A stretch of DNA of 64,000 bases, taken from assembly GCA_964251675.1 (NCBI GenBank), contig CAXUKS010000001.1, forward strand, positions 62,001 through 126,000, written 5' to 3'. Source of the stretch: JANXMY01 sp964251675. Its GTDB lineage: Bacteria > Armatimonadota > Armatimonadia > Armatimonadales > Capsulimonadaceae. Below, one piece after another: positions 33,572 to 41,271 of the stretch; positions within the stretch are counted from its first letter, which is position 1, and each line of letters begins with the position of its first letter. The notes under the pieces were generated by a model, which was not told the DNA's origin, did no database searches, and saw nothing but the letters and a program-made list of their open reading frames with translations. The translations under genes were made by a program, and so were the position numbers.

Positions 33572-33605
33572 AGACGCGGGAGAGGAACAATCCTCTCCCG
33601 CGTCT
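33572..33605 (-). terminator. Terminator of tRNA-Pro
   Basis: AGACGCGGGAGAGGA and its complement form a 15-bp stem around ACAA. On the minus strand TTTTTGC follows. It lies 25 bp past the 3' end of the tRNA. Confidence 0.8.
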
Positions 33606-33629
33606 CTGTGTCGCATTTCTGCGGTGGTA

Positions 33630-33704
33630 TCGGGATGACAGGATTCGAACCTGCGACCCCCGGGCCCCCAGCTCGGTGCGCTAACCAAACTGCGCTACAT
33701 CCCG
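33630..33704 (-). tRNA. tRNA-Pro (anticodon GGG)
   Basis: On the minus strand the acceptor CGGGATG pairs with CATCCCG, the D arm is GCGC...GCGC, the anticodon loop is CTGGGGG (anticodon GGG) and the T arm is GCAGG-TTCGAAT-CCTGT. The anticodon stem CCGAG/CCCGG has one A-C mismatch (positions 30-40). No CCA is encoded. The mismatch is unusual but the rest is canonical. Confidence 0.92.
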
Positions 33705-33760
33705 TTCCGATAGAGTTAGTATAGCATATATTCTCATTCATTTTCATCACAGGAGCTAGT

Positions 33761-34417
33761 GTGACACAGATTTTTTTTGCCCGACATGGAGAAACCGCCT
33801 GGAACGCCGTCCGGCGCGTCCAGGGCTGGACCGATATTCCGCTCAGCCCACGCGGCGAGGCGCAGGCGGAGGCACTGGGGCAGCGCATGGCAGGCATCCC
33901 CCTGACCGCCGTGTACAGCAGTGATCTCGGACGGGCGGTGCAGACGGCGACGCCCGCCGCGAAGGCCCACGGGCTGACTGTGCAGCCACTGCCCGGTCTG
34001 CGCGAAAAGGGCTTCGGGGACTGGGAAGGACTGACGGCGGAGGATTTGGAGCGGGACTACCCCGCCGAGTGGCATCGGTATCACAAGCAGCGCGTTCTGG
34101 AAGCGCACGTCCCCGGCGGTGAGCAATGGCCCGCCGTGCAGGAGCGTGTAGACGCCGCACTGGCGCAAGTTCTCGCCGCTCATCCTGGCCCTCAGGACTC
34201 GGTGCTGCTGGTCGGCCACGGCGGCTCCGGGCGGCTGCTGATTTTGAAAGCACTGCAGGCCCCACTGCCGACTTTGCTGAACCTGCATTTAGAGAACGCC
34301 TCGTTCTCCCATCTGGACTTCTCCGCCCATACTGATTTGGAAACGCCCAGCAAAAGCCGCGTCATGGTGCTGAATGACACCAGCCATCTGTCCGGGCTGG
34401 ACGAGGCCGCCCGGTGA
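33761..34417 (+). CDS. Histidine phosphatase family protein (phosphoglycerate mutase-like)
   Basis: 218 residues from GTG 33761 with AGGAG at 33751-33755. The catalytic 'FFARHGETAWNAVRRVQGWT' carries the phospho-accepting His and the typical Q-G-W/x-D-I-P-L-S follow-up. The Glu in 'LREKGFGDWEGLTAEDLERD' and the second His in 'LLVGHGGSGRLLI' are present. Relatives include cofactor-dependent mutases, alpha-ribazole phosphatase and general sugar phosphatases; substrate cannot be decided. The stop overlaps the next start by 4 bases. Confidence 0.9.
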   Translation: MTQIFFARHGETAWNAVRRVQGWTDIPLSPRGEAQAEALGQRMAGIPLTAVYSSDLGRAVQTATPAAKAHGLTVQPLPGLREKGFGDWEGLTAEDLERDYPAEWHRYHKQRVLEAHVPGGEQWPAVQERVDAALAQVLAAHPGPQDSVLLVGHGGSGRLLILKALQAPLPTLLNLHLENASFSHLDFSAHTDLETPSKSRVMVLNDTSHLSGLDEAAR

Positions 34418-35349
34418 GTGATTTAGTGATCGGGCTGGACGGCGGCGGCACGCAGACTCGCGCCGCCGCCGCGTCTCTCACGGAGGCTGCTCTTGGGACC
34501 GGCCTGTCGGGTGCGTGCAATCTGGCCGCTGTGCCGCCCGCCGAGGCGCTGGCCGCCGCGCTGGCGGCCATTGACGCCGCGCTGTCCGAAGCCAGTGGAA
34601 CACGCGGCGATATACGCGCTCTCTGTGCGGCTGTTGCGGGCGTCTCGTTCGGCGAGCGGCGGCAGCAGTTCAGGGCAAGTTTGCAGGCAGCATTCCCACA
34701 GGCCGCAGTTTCTGTCATCCCAGACTACGCGGCGGCGCTGACCGGGGCGACGGGCGGCAGGCCGGGCGTGATCGTGATTGCCGGAACCGGCTCGGCGGCG
34801 TATGGCGAAAACGCGGCAGGCGAAGCGCACCGGACAGGGGCTTATGGCTACCTGATTGACGACGCGGGCAGCGGCTACGGCCTGGGGCGGGCGGCTCTCG
34901 CCGCCGCTCTGCGTCAGCGTGACGGCACGGGGGAAGAGACCACGCTGGGGCCGCGCCTGTGCGCGGCTTTAAACTTGTCATCTCTGGATAGCATCGTGCC
35001 GGGTATTTATGGGGGCACGGTCAGCCGTGTGGCCGTGGCCGGATTGTCCCGCGTGGTCGTCGCCGCGTCGGAAGAGGGGGACTCTGTAGCGGAGGCGCTG
35101 CTGATGCGGGCCGGGGGCGCACTGGCTGTGCTGGTGCGCGGCGTCACCGAGCGGCTCTTTGCTGACGCCCCCTACCCCGTCTGCTGTGTCGGTGGTCTCT
35201 GGGAAGCAGGCGGCGTGCTGGAAGATGTGTTTACTCGCTCTGTGCGCCGCTTCGCCCCTGCCGCCGTCCTGTCGCCTTCGATGGAAACGCCCGTTTGGGG
35301 AGCGGTGCGCCGGGCGCGGGCATTGGCGGCGAAAATTCCGGCAAAATAA
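34414..35349 (+). CDS. BadF/BadG/BcrA/BcrD-type ATPase (N-acetylglucosamine kinase-like)
   Basis: 311 residues, ASKHA fold. Phosphate-1 motif 'VIGLDGGGTQTRAAAAS', phosphate-2 'VIVIAGTGSAAYGENAAG', and 'YLIDDAGSGYGLGRAALAAA' for sugar and adenosine contact. Single-domain members of about 310 residues are usually kinases of N-acetylglucosamine or related sugars rather than CoA-dehydratase activators (no Fe-S cysteines are seen). GTG 34414 overlaps the phosphatase stop, suggesting a kinase/phosphatase pair handling a sugar phosphate. Confidence 0.85.
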   Translation: MSDLVIGLDGGGTQTRAAAASLTEAALGTGLSGACNLAAVPPAEALAAALAAIDAALSEASGTRGDIRALCAAVAGVSFGERRQQFRASLQAAFPQAAVSVIPDYAAALTGATGGRPGVIVIAGTGSAAYGENAAGEAHRTGAYGYLIDDAGSGYGLGRAALAAALRQRDGTGEETTLGPRLCAALNLSSLDSIVPGIYGGTVSRVAVAGLSRVVVAASEEGDSVAEALLMRAGGALAVLVRGVTERLFADAPYPVCCVGGLWEAGGVLEDVFTRSVRRFAPAAVLSPSMETPVWGAVRRARALAAKIPAK

Positions 35350-35362
35350 GTTGCCTTCCCAC

Positions 35363-35392
35363 TTGACAGCAGCGACGCTTCCGGGGTATATT
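35363..35392 (+). promoter_or_regulatory. tRNA-Asp promoter
   Basis: TTGACA at 35363-35368, 18-base spacer, TATATT at 35387-35392; start expected 7-8 nt before the tRNA. Confidence 0.75.
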
Positions 35393-35406
35393 ATTTTTGT
35401 TCCGAT

Positions 35407-35480
35407 GGGGGTGTAGCTCAATTGGTTAGAGCGCTGCCCTGTCACGGCAGAGGCCGCGAGTTCAAGTCTCGTCATCCCCG
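35407..35480 (+). tRNA. tRNA-Asp (anticodon GTC)
   Basis: Acceptor GGGGGTG pairs with CATCCCC, the anticodon stem is CTGCC/GGCAG with loop CTGTCAC (anticodon GTC), and the T loop is TTCAAGT. The discriminator is G; no CCA is encoded. Confidence 0.96.
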
Positions 35481-35498
35481 CTTCGTGTGACTCGAAAG

Positions 35499-35545
35499 AA
35501 AAATGCCTTCGGCGACAGTTGAAACTGCCGCCGAAGGCATTTTTC
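35499..35545. terminator. Terminator after tRNA-Asp
   Basis: AAAATGCCTTCGGCG and CGCCGAAGGCATTTT with adjoining ACAGT/ACTG form a long stem, followed by TTCTCTTT. Confidence 0.8.
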
Positions 35546-35664
35546 TCTTTGAACCGAGTGGAGGACTCCGGCAAGTCGTAAGCAGCACTACGACTATCTG
35601 TTCGATTTTTGAGGTATACTGGTAGAAATACAGACCCTAAAACAGACAGGAATCAAGTGCGCCT

Positions 35665-36141
35665 ATGCGTGTTCTCAGCCAGAGTTGTCCTCAGAACAAA
35701 CCTTTTTCACTTCTCATTTTTGCCCCCCTTGCCGCTTTGCTTGTCACTGCTCCTCTGCCCGCGCAGGCGGCGCGGCAGAGACATCACCCGCACAGCGGCT
35801 CGACTGCCACCTATTACAACCGGGGCGACAGCAACCCGCATCTGGCGAACGGAGACTATTATGGCCGCTCCGGGCCATGGTTCTGCGCCGTGGACAGTTC
35901 GCGCCGTGAGCTGCTGAACCATCACATCCGGGTGGTCAACAAGCGCAATGGGCGCAGCCATGTGTTTCTGGTGGCCGATTTAGGACGGTTTGCGCGGGGC
36001 AATGTGGACATCTCACGCGGCGGCTCGTCCCGCCTGTCGGGCCGGGGTGCGCCGGACAACTTTCCGGTGGAGTGGCACGATCTGGGGCTGGCCCCTGGTC
36101 GTGCGAAGCACAAATCGCATCGCAAAGCAAAACACCGATAA
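35665..36141 (+). CDS. RlpA-like secreted protein (double-psi beta-barrel)
   Basis: 158 residues. A signal peptide ('LLIFAPLAALLVTAPLPAQA') precedes 'STATYYNRGDSNPHLANGDY', the RlpA-type opening, and 'IRVVNKRNGRSHVFLVADLG' with 'NVDISRGGSSRLSG', the Asp-bearing end of a double-psi beta-barrel. The C-terminus is basic (Arg/Lys/His). RlpA proteins are septal or outer-membrane lytic transglycosylases; no lipobox cysteine is visible. A -10-like TATACT lies near 35615. A terminator follows at 36160. Confidence 0.78.
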   Translation: MRVLSQSCPQNKPFSLLIFAPLAALLVTAPLPAQAARQRHHPHSGSTATYYNRGDSNPHLANGDYYGRSGPWFCAVDSSRRELLNHHIRVVNKRNGRSHVFLVADLGRFARGNVDISRGGSSRLSGRGAPDNFPVEWHDLGLAPGRAKHKSHRKAKHR

Positions 36142-36159
36142 TACGAACAGACAATACGA

Positions 36160-36196
36160 ACCGGCCCGGAGGCAGATGCCTCCGGGCCGGTTTTTG
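36160..36196. terminator. Terminator between convergent genes
   Basis: ACCGGCCCGGAGGCA and TGCCTCCGGGCCGGT form a 15-bp stem around GA, followed by TTTTTGTTT on the plus strand. The convergent barrel gene ends 2 bp later. Confidence 0.85.
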
Positions 36197-36197
36197 T

Positions 36198-37898
36198 TTA
36201 GCGCGACTTGACGGCGTAATCAAACGCCTGCACCGTGGGCGAGCCGCCGCCGGGCGGGGTCACGCTGATCGTCAGGCGCCAGGGTCCCGCCATCGAGAAC
36301 TGCACCGGCCCCGTGTACCGGCCTGCACCGCTGTCGGTGAGTGCCGGGTGGGTGGTCCCCATGTCCATCGAGGTCATGGCGACACTGGCTCTCACGGTCG
36401 CGCCGGGGAGGGGCTGGCCGCTGGCCCCGGTCACGGTGACGGTCAGCGTGCTGTCCTGCCCCGCCTGCGGCGGGTCCGGGGCGAGCGCGGCGGCTACAGT
36501 CAGCCCCGTGCCCGGTGCTGGCTTCGCGGCGGGTTTGGCCGCCATCGTCATGTTCCGGCTCCGGGAGGGCCGGAAGCGCAGATACACCTGAAACGAAACC
36601 GGCGTGCCGCTGCCGTAATCGACGTTCAGCGCCGAGGGATATGTGTTCGCCGTGACGGCGAAGCCAAGTCCCGTGTCAATCCCCGTGCCGTGGGTCAAGT
36701 CGCGGACATAACCTGCTGTGTAGGCCCCAATCGTGAATTTGCGGTCGTGCAGGCTGTCTTCGGGCAGAGACAGCTCGTGGCCGGATTTCTGGATGTTTTC
36801 GATTCGTCCAAACACCGTGTCCCGCCCGCGCTGATAGTCGGCTTCGGCCAGATACGAGTTGGATTTGCCCTCGGTCGTGAGATTATTCTGCCCCCAGACC
36901 AGCGCCGTCGTAAAGTTGCTGTCTTCGCCGAGCGGTTTGTTGTACAGCCATGAGGCGGTGATTCGGTGCTGGTTGGCCCCATCGCCCTCGGCGTTTTTGA
37001 TAAAACCCTGGGAGACCTGAAACGCACTGTTGGCGTCGGGGTTATACGACAGCCGGACGCTCTGGCTGTCAAAGCGGGGCTTGTCAAACGAATAGCGGTT
37101 TTCGTCGGGTTCGCGGCCTGTGAACACACTGCCTTCCACTTTGAATTTGCTCCCAAAGTTCAGCCCCGCCGTGGCGACGCCAAAGGTGATGTGGGTCGCA
37201 TCCTGCCAGTGATGCCCGATAGGCGCATCCGCGAGGTCATAGGCCAGCAGGCGGTGCATATAAGTCGGCGGCCCCAGCGCCGGCTCGCCGGGATAGCCGC
37301 CGTACAGCGATACGGACCTGCCTCCGCCAATCAGCCGGGAATAGGACACGGCCAGCTCGTCCACCAGTTCGTGCGGGTGCTGATGGTCATGCAGTGCCTG
37401 TCCGTGCCAGCTTTCGCCGGTTTGAAACAGCAGCGGGTAGCCCGCGCCGCCTTCGGTGATCGGGTCCAGGCTGAACATTCCCCGGAAGCCGATCTGTGAT
37501 TTGGCATCCAGCCGGTGTCCATACATCGCCATGCCCCAGTTCGGCGCATCAAAGCGGCGGTCGCCTCGCTTGCTGCCTGTGTCGGTGTAGCGGGGCATCA
37601 TCGCGCCGTGGATCATCAGCATATCGCCATTGGGCCGCATGATCATCTTGCCGTACATGGGCGACGACGCAGGCAGCCAGGCCGTCCCGCTGGCTTCCTG
37701 GCTCATCGGGTCATTGAGGTCTACGGACGAGGACATACTCATTTGGCTCATGCCGGGCATAACCGTGTCCGCCGTCCGCAAGTGGCCGCCCGACGGCATT
37801 GCCATAGGCGCAGCCGGGTCGGCGGACGCGGGCACGAGGCACGCGAAAAACAGGGCCGACGCCGCGAAGCGTCCGGCACGGTGAAACGTGGCGTTCAT
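36198..37898 (-). CDS. Outer-membrane beta-barrel protein with C-terminal YtkA/FixH-like domain
   Basis: 566 residues. A signal peptide is followed by a Met-rich stretch ('MPGMSQMSMSSSVDLN') and 'SGTAWLPASSPMYGKMIMRP', the opening of barrel proteins found with copper and heavy-metal resistance genes. Alternating strands with Gly/aromatic girdles run to 'VSFQVYLRFRPSR', a barrel-like last strand. After a Pro/Ala linker the final 100 residues ('LAPDPPQAGQDSTLTVTVTG', 'HPALTDSGAGRYTGPVQFSM') resemble a YtkA/FixH Ig-like domain. The fusion is unusual. A role in metal homeostasis is inferred from Met/His content and neighbours. Confidence 0.72.
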   Translation of the reverse strand: MNATFHRAGRFAASALFFACLVPASADPAAPMAMPSGGHLRTADTVMPGMSQMSMSSSVDLNDPMSQEASGTAWLPASSPMYGKMIMRPNGDMLMIHGAMMPRYTDTGSKRGDRRFDAPNWGMAMYGHRLDAKSQIGFRGMFSLDPITEGGAGYPLLFQTGESWHGQALHDHQHPHELVDELAVSYSRLIGGGRSVSLYGGYPGEPALGPPTYMHRLLAYDLADAPIGHHWQDATHITFGVATAGLNFGSKFKVEGSVFTGREPDENRYSFDKPRFDSQSVRLSYNPDANSAFQVSQGFIKNAEGDGANQHRITASWLYNKPLGEDSNFTTALVWGQNNLTTEGKSNSYLAEADYQRGRDTVFGRIENIQKSGHELSLPEDSLHDRKFTIGAYTAGYVRDLTHGTGIDTGLGFAVTANTYPSALNVDYGSGTPVSFQVYLRFRPSRSRNMTMAAKPAAKPAPGTGLTVAAALAPDPPQAGQDSTLTVTVTGASGQPLPGATVRASVAMTSMDMGTTHPALTDSGAGRYTGPVQFSMAGPWRLTISVTPPGGGSPTVQAFDYAVKSR

Positions 37899-37923
37899 AG
37901 GGGGTTCTTTCTGTCAAAGGTAC

Positions 37924-38074
37924 GACCTTCCTTGCTTCGCTCATTCTTCGCTTCGCAGGGTCCTCCCTAAAGGGAGGATTAGGAGGTTAGGCGTAGGGGC
38001 AGTGGCTTGTCCCTGCCCTTCTTATCTGTATCCTCCCTTTAGGGAGGACCCCAGCGAAGCGGGGAAGGTAGGTC
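37924..38074. repeat. Double-hairpin repeat, GACCTACCTTCC family, copy 1
   Basis: Ends in AGCGAAGCGGGGAAGGTAGGTC and starts with a diverged complement. Inner hairpins TCCTCCCTAAAGGGAGGA (37961-37978) and TCCTCCCTTTAGGGAGGA (38031-38048) face each other. The second copy is at 41068-41207. It fills the gap upstream of the barrel gene, together with nothing else that I can see. Confidence 0.8.
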
Positions 38075-38106
38075 AAAAAGAGGTGAAAAGTGCTCTAAGG
38101 GGGGTG

Positions 38107-38625
38107 TCAGGCAGACGGGGGGCCACGGAGGCGGCGGGCAGAGGCGAAGCAGGCGTGAAGCAGACGTGCGCCGGGCGGTGGCCGCTGGCGCAGAGGCAGG
38201 GAACACAAGGCGGGGGCGAAGAACGCCGGGCCGCGTGGGGGCGCACCGTGAACTGCCGTCAGGAGCGGCAGAACCACCCGGCCCTGCTCTGTGACCGCCA
38301 GAGATACGGCAGCCAGCGGGATAAATGTCGGGTGACAGGACGGGGCGGCGAGGTGCGGCCCGTGTGCCGAAAGGCTGTGCCGGGCGCAGCAGGCCATCCG
38401 GCTGTTCTCCGGCATTGGCATCGAGTGGCAGGGCATCGCGGCGGGGACAGCGGCGGCAGCCGAAACCACGCGGGAAGCATACCGGCACTGCCAGACCCCG
38501 GCGGCGGGCAGAGCCGGAGCGGCCCCGACCAGCACGGTCAGCAGGAAAGCCAGCCACAGGAAAATTGTTGGTTGCCGCTGCACACTGCGATTGTACCCGC
38601 TTACTCCTGCGTTTTGGCCTGCCAC
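38107..38625 (-). CDS. Small Cys/Met/His-containing membrane or secreted protein
   Basis: Up to 172 residues. One N-terminal hydrophobic segment ('TIFLWLAFLLTVLVGAAPAL') is followed by 'MPCHSMPMPENSRMACCARH' and 'PSCHPTFIPLAAVSLAV'. The Cys-His-Met pattern resembles small uncharacterised proteins that accompany copper-resistance loci. The real start may lie a little inside, since the frame overlaps the end of the flavin reductase gene. It is upstream of, and in the same direction as, the barrel gene. No enzymatic motif. Function is unknown. Confidence 0.5.
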   Translation of the reverse strand: MAGQNAGVSGYNRSVQRQPTIFLWLAFLLTVLVGAAPALPAAGVWQCRYASRVVSAAAAVPAAMPCHSMPMPENSRMACCARHSLSAHGPHLAAPSCHPTFIPLAAVSLAVTEQGRVVLPLLTAVHGAPPRGPAFFAPALCSLPLRQRPPPGARLLHACFASARRLRGPPSA

Positions 38626-39233
38626 TCGCTGTACGGGATACGCGGCATCTCAAACAGGTCGGTGGTGCGGGCGTACCAGCCGCCGCCGTGCATCCGGCCA
38701 ATCAGACCCAGTGCTTCGGCATGGATGCGCTTTTGTTCCGGGTCTACAAACTCGTCGCGGACGTGCAGAAAGACTACTTCGCCCAGCACGATTCGATTGC
38801 CACCCATCTCAATCACCTGATGCAGTCGGCACTCAAGCTGCACCGGCGATGCGGCCAGGCGCGGGGCGGCGACGCATGCTGACGGCAGCAGGGCCAGCCC
38901 CGCTTCGTTCGGCTCGCTGACACCCGGCGGGAAGTCAATCGCGCAGACATTCATCGCCGGAGCCAGCGCCTCGCTGACCAGGTTCACCACGAACTCCCCG
39001 GACGCCTCAATGTTAGCGAGGCTGTCTTTCTGCACCCCGGCCTCCCGCGCCGCAATGCTGATCGCCACGGCGGGCGGGTCGCTGCCCACCAGATTGAAGT
39101 AAGAAAACGGGGCGGCATTGACGAGTCCGTTTTCCCCGAGCGTCGTCACCAGTGCAATCGGGCGCGGGACGACGACGCCTGCCAGAAGCTGATAAGCGCG
39201 GGACTTGTCAGCGCCCTGAAGGTCAAACTCCAT
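38601..39233 (-). CDS. Flavin reductase-like protein (FMN-binding split barrel)
   Basis: 210 residues. 'LAGVVVPRPIALVTTLGENG', 'VNAAPFSYFNLVGSDPPAVA' and 'KDSLANIEASGEFVVNLVS' are the FMN-binding signatures of the flavin_reduct family. These proteins reduce or hold FMN for partner monooxygenases. A flavin-dependent LLM oxidoreductase is encoded 3 bp upstream in the same direction, so the pair may work together. Confidence 0.9.
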   Translation of the reverse strand: MEFDLQGADKSRAYQLLAGVVVPRPIALVTTLGENGLVNAAPFSYFNLVGSDPPAVAISIAAREAGVQKDSLANIEASGEFVVNLVSEALAPAMNVCAIDFPPGVSEPNEAGLALLPSACVAAPRLAASPVQLECRLHQVIEMGGNRIVLGEVVFLHVRDEFVDPEQKRIHAEALGLIGRMHGGGWYARTTDLFEMPRIPYSEWQAKTQE

Positions 39234-39235
39234 CG

Positions 39236-40234
39236 TTAAACTCCATGCACAGCCTCCGCCAGAAGCGTGTACGAGCGCAGCCGGGCGGCGTGGTCATGAA
39301 CCATCGTCGTCACCATGATTTCGGGCACGTCCAGCTCGCCCGACAGGGCGCACAGGCGGGCGCGGACGGTTTCGGGGCTGCCGCTGACCATCTTTTGACG
39401 CGACTCGCGCACGGCTATCTGTTCGCGGAAGGTGTACGGGTGCGCCTGCGCCTCGGCGACGCTCGGAAACGGGCCGAACTTGCCCGCCGCCAGCCGCAGC
39501 CAGGCCAGCTCCATCGAAGTCGCCAGCGTGTTCGCCTCGGCGTCCGTGTCCGCGACAATGGCTGAGACCGTCACCAGAGGACGCGGCGCAGCGGCGTGAC
39601 CGGCGTGTGCCCATTCGACGCGGTAGGCGTCTAGCGCCTCCTGAGCGCCGTAGGGATTGATATGCTGCGCGAACGCGAAGCCCAGCCCCAGACGGCCTGC
39701 GACGCGGGCGCTGAAATCACTCGACCCCAGCAGCCAGACCGGCGGCAGGTCTACCCCCAGCGGTGCGGCGGACACCGAGGCGAAGGGATGACCTTCGGGA
39801 AAGCCGCCACCCGCAAAGGCAAACAGGTCCGAAAGCTGCTCCGTCAAGCTTTCGCTGCCCACGCCCCGGCGCAAGGCCATCGCCGTGCGCTGGTCGCTGC
39901 CCGGCGCACGCCCGATGCCGAGATCAATCCGGCCCGGAAACAACGCTTCCAGCGTCCGAAACGACTCCGCGACTTTGAGCGGAGCCTGATTGGGCAGCAT
40001 GATGCCGCCGGAGCCGACGCGCAGGGCTTTTGTCTCACGAGCCACCTGCCCGATGAGTATTTCCGGAGACGAGCCAGCCAGCCCGCCCATATTGTGATGC
40101 TCGGCCAGCCAGTAGCGATGATAGCCCAGCCTCTCGGCGTGCCGGGCAAGTTCCAGTGTGTTATTGAGCGCCTGAGAGGCCGTCGCGCCCGAGGGGATCG
40201 GCGACAGGTCCAGAACGGAAAGTGCGAGTGTCAT
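39236..40234 (-). CDS. LLM-class flavin-dependent oxidoreductase (luciferase-like)
   Basis: 332 residues from ATG 40234; the frame stays open to GTG 40279. Start is chosen from the family pattern 'LSVLDLSPIPSGATASQALN'. 'RYWLAEHHNMGGLAGSSPEI', 'VGSGGIMLPNQAPLKVAESF' and 'LFPGRIDLGIGRAPGSDQRT' are hallmarks of the MsnO8/YhbW-type luciferase-like monooxygenases. It probably uses reduced FMN from the downstream flavin reductase. The physiological substrate is unknown. hisF lies just upstream. Confidence 0.9.
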   Translation of the reverse strand: MTLALSVLDLSPIPSGATASQALNNTLELARHAERLGYHRYWLAEHHNMGGLAGSSPEILIGQVARETKALRVGSGGIMLPNQAPLKVAESFRTLEALFPGRIDLGIGRAPGSDQRTAMALRRGVGSESLTEQLSDLFAFAGGGFPEGHPFASVSAAPLGVDLPPVWLLGSSDFSARVAGRLGLGFAFAQHINPYGAQEALDAYRVEWAHAGHAAAPRPLVTVSAIVADTDAEANTLATSMELAWLRLAAGKFGPFPSVAEAQAHPYTFREQIAVRESRQKMVSGSPETVRARLCALSGELDVPEIMVTTMVHDHAARLRSYTLLAEAVHGV

Positions 40235-40282
40235 ACTCCTAGAATGCTTTAGGCAGGCGGGTTGGTTCCGCAGGCGCACTCA

Positions 40283-41050
40283 TCACACCCGGCGCACCGG
40301 AATATCCCGCTCGGACAGATAGTCTTTGATCTCGCCAATCGTGTGCGTACCGAAATGCACGATGCTGGAAACGAGCGCCGCCTGCGCCCCGCCGACCGTC
40401 ACGGCGTCATAGATATGAGCGAGGCTGCCCGCGCCGCCGCTGGCGATGACGGGTATGGAAACCATCTCAGTGACCGCGTGGGTCAGAGGAATATCGTAAC
40501 CCGCCAGCGTGCCGTCGGCGTCCATCGAGGTCAGCATGATCTCGCCCGCGCCCCGGTCCTCCATCTCCCGCACCCAGTCCAGGGCGTCCAGCCCGGTCGG
40601 CGTCCGGCCTCCGTGGATATGCACTTCCCAGCCGGAAGGCGTCCGGCCCGTCTTTTTGGGGTCCACGGCCACGACGACGCACTGCGCCCCGAAGTGCTTG
40701 GAGCAGTCCGTGATCAGCTCCGGGCTGGTCACAGCGGCAGTGTTAATGCTCGCTTTATCCGCGCCGGTCTTCAGGATGCGCCGGAAGTCTTCCACGGTCT
40801 TGATGCCGCCCCCGACGCAGAACGGGATGAACACTTCTTCGGCGACACGGCGGGCGTAATCAAACATCAGGTCGCGGCGCTCATGCGAGGCCGTAATATC
40901 CAAAAACACCAGCTCATCCGCGCCCTGCGCGTCATACAGCGCGGCCCGTTCGACGGGGTCTCCGGCATCGCGCAGATTGAGAAAGTTCGTGCCCTTGACG
41001 ACGCGGCCATTCTGGACATCCAGGCAGGGAATAATTCGGGTGGCAAGCAT
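40283..41050 (-). CDS. hisF: Imidazole glycerol phosphate synthase subunit HisF
   Basis: 255 residues, TIM barrel cyclase of histidine biosynthesis, partner of HisH (not in the window). 'MLATRIIPCLDVQNGRVVKG' with the catalytic Asp11, 'FVGGGIKTVEDFR'-like segment here as 'FCVGGGIKTVEDFRRI', and the second catalytic Asp in 'ILTSMDADGTLAGYDI'-like segment here as 'IMLTSMDADGTLAGYD'. TATAAT (41057-41062 on +) sits 6 bases before ATG 41050 without a Shine-Dalgarno: a leaderless start. No other his gene is adjacent. Confidence 0.97.
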   Translation of the reverse strand: MLATRIIPCLDVQNGRVVKGTNFLNLRDAGDPVERAALYDAQGADELVFLDITASHERRDLMFDYARRVAEEVFIPFCVGGGIKTVEDFRRILKTGADKASINTAAVTSPELITDCSKHFGAQCVVVAVDPKKTGRTPSGWEVHIHGGRTPTGLDALDWVREMEDRGAGEIMLTSMDADGTLAGYDIPLTHAVTEMVSIPVIASGGAGSLAHIYDAVTVGGAQAALVSSIVHFGTHTIGEIKDYLSERDIPVRRV

Positions 41051-41067
41051 GAAACGATTATACCCTA

Positions 41068-41207
41068 GACCTACCACCTTGTTCCCTCATTCTTCGGTCA
41101 CAGGGTCCTTCCTAAAGGAAGGATTAGGACAAAGCACGTAAGCCCTCTGCATCGGTATCCTAATCCTTCCTTTAGGAAGGACTTCAGCGAAGCGGGGAAG
41201 GTAGGTC
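41068..41207. repeat. Double-hairpin repeat, GACCTACCTTCC family, copy 2
   Basis: Begins GACCTACC and ends AGCGAAGCGGGGAAGGTAGGTC. Inner hairpins TCCTTCCTAAAGGAAGGA (41106-41123) and TCCTTCCTTTAGGAAGGA (41164-41181). Compared with copy 1 at 37924-38074 the inner stems differ by paired C-to-T and G-to-A changes that keep base pairing. Confidence 0.8.
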
Positions 41208-41235
41208 GTCAGCGCATTGCCTCCGAAAACTCTTC

Positions 41236-41264
41236 TTGACAAATGGCACTAAATTTTGTATATT
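41236..41264 (+). promoter_or_regulatory. Consensus promoter of the transporter fusion gene
   Basis: TTGACA at 41236-41241, 17-base spacer, TATATT at 41259-41264. Transcription would start about where the GTG start codon (41272) lies, so the mRNA is predicted to be leaderless. Confidence 0.8.
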
Positions 41265-41271
41265 AAAGTCA

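Noticed and set aside
41236..41271. TTG 41236 as start of the transporter fusion
   Set aside because: This TTG is the first part of the TTGACA -35 box; translation cannot begin upstream of transcription.
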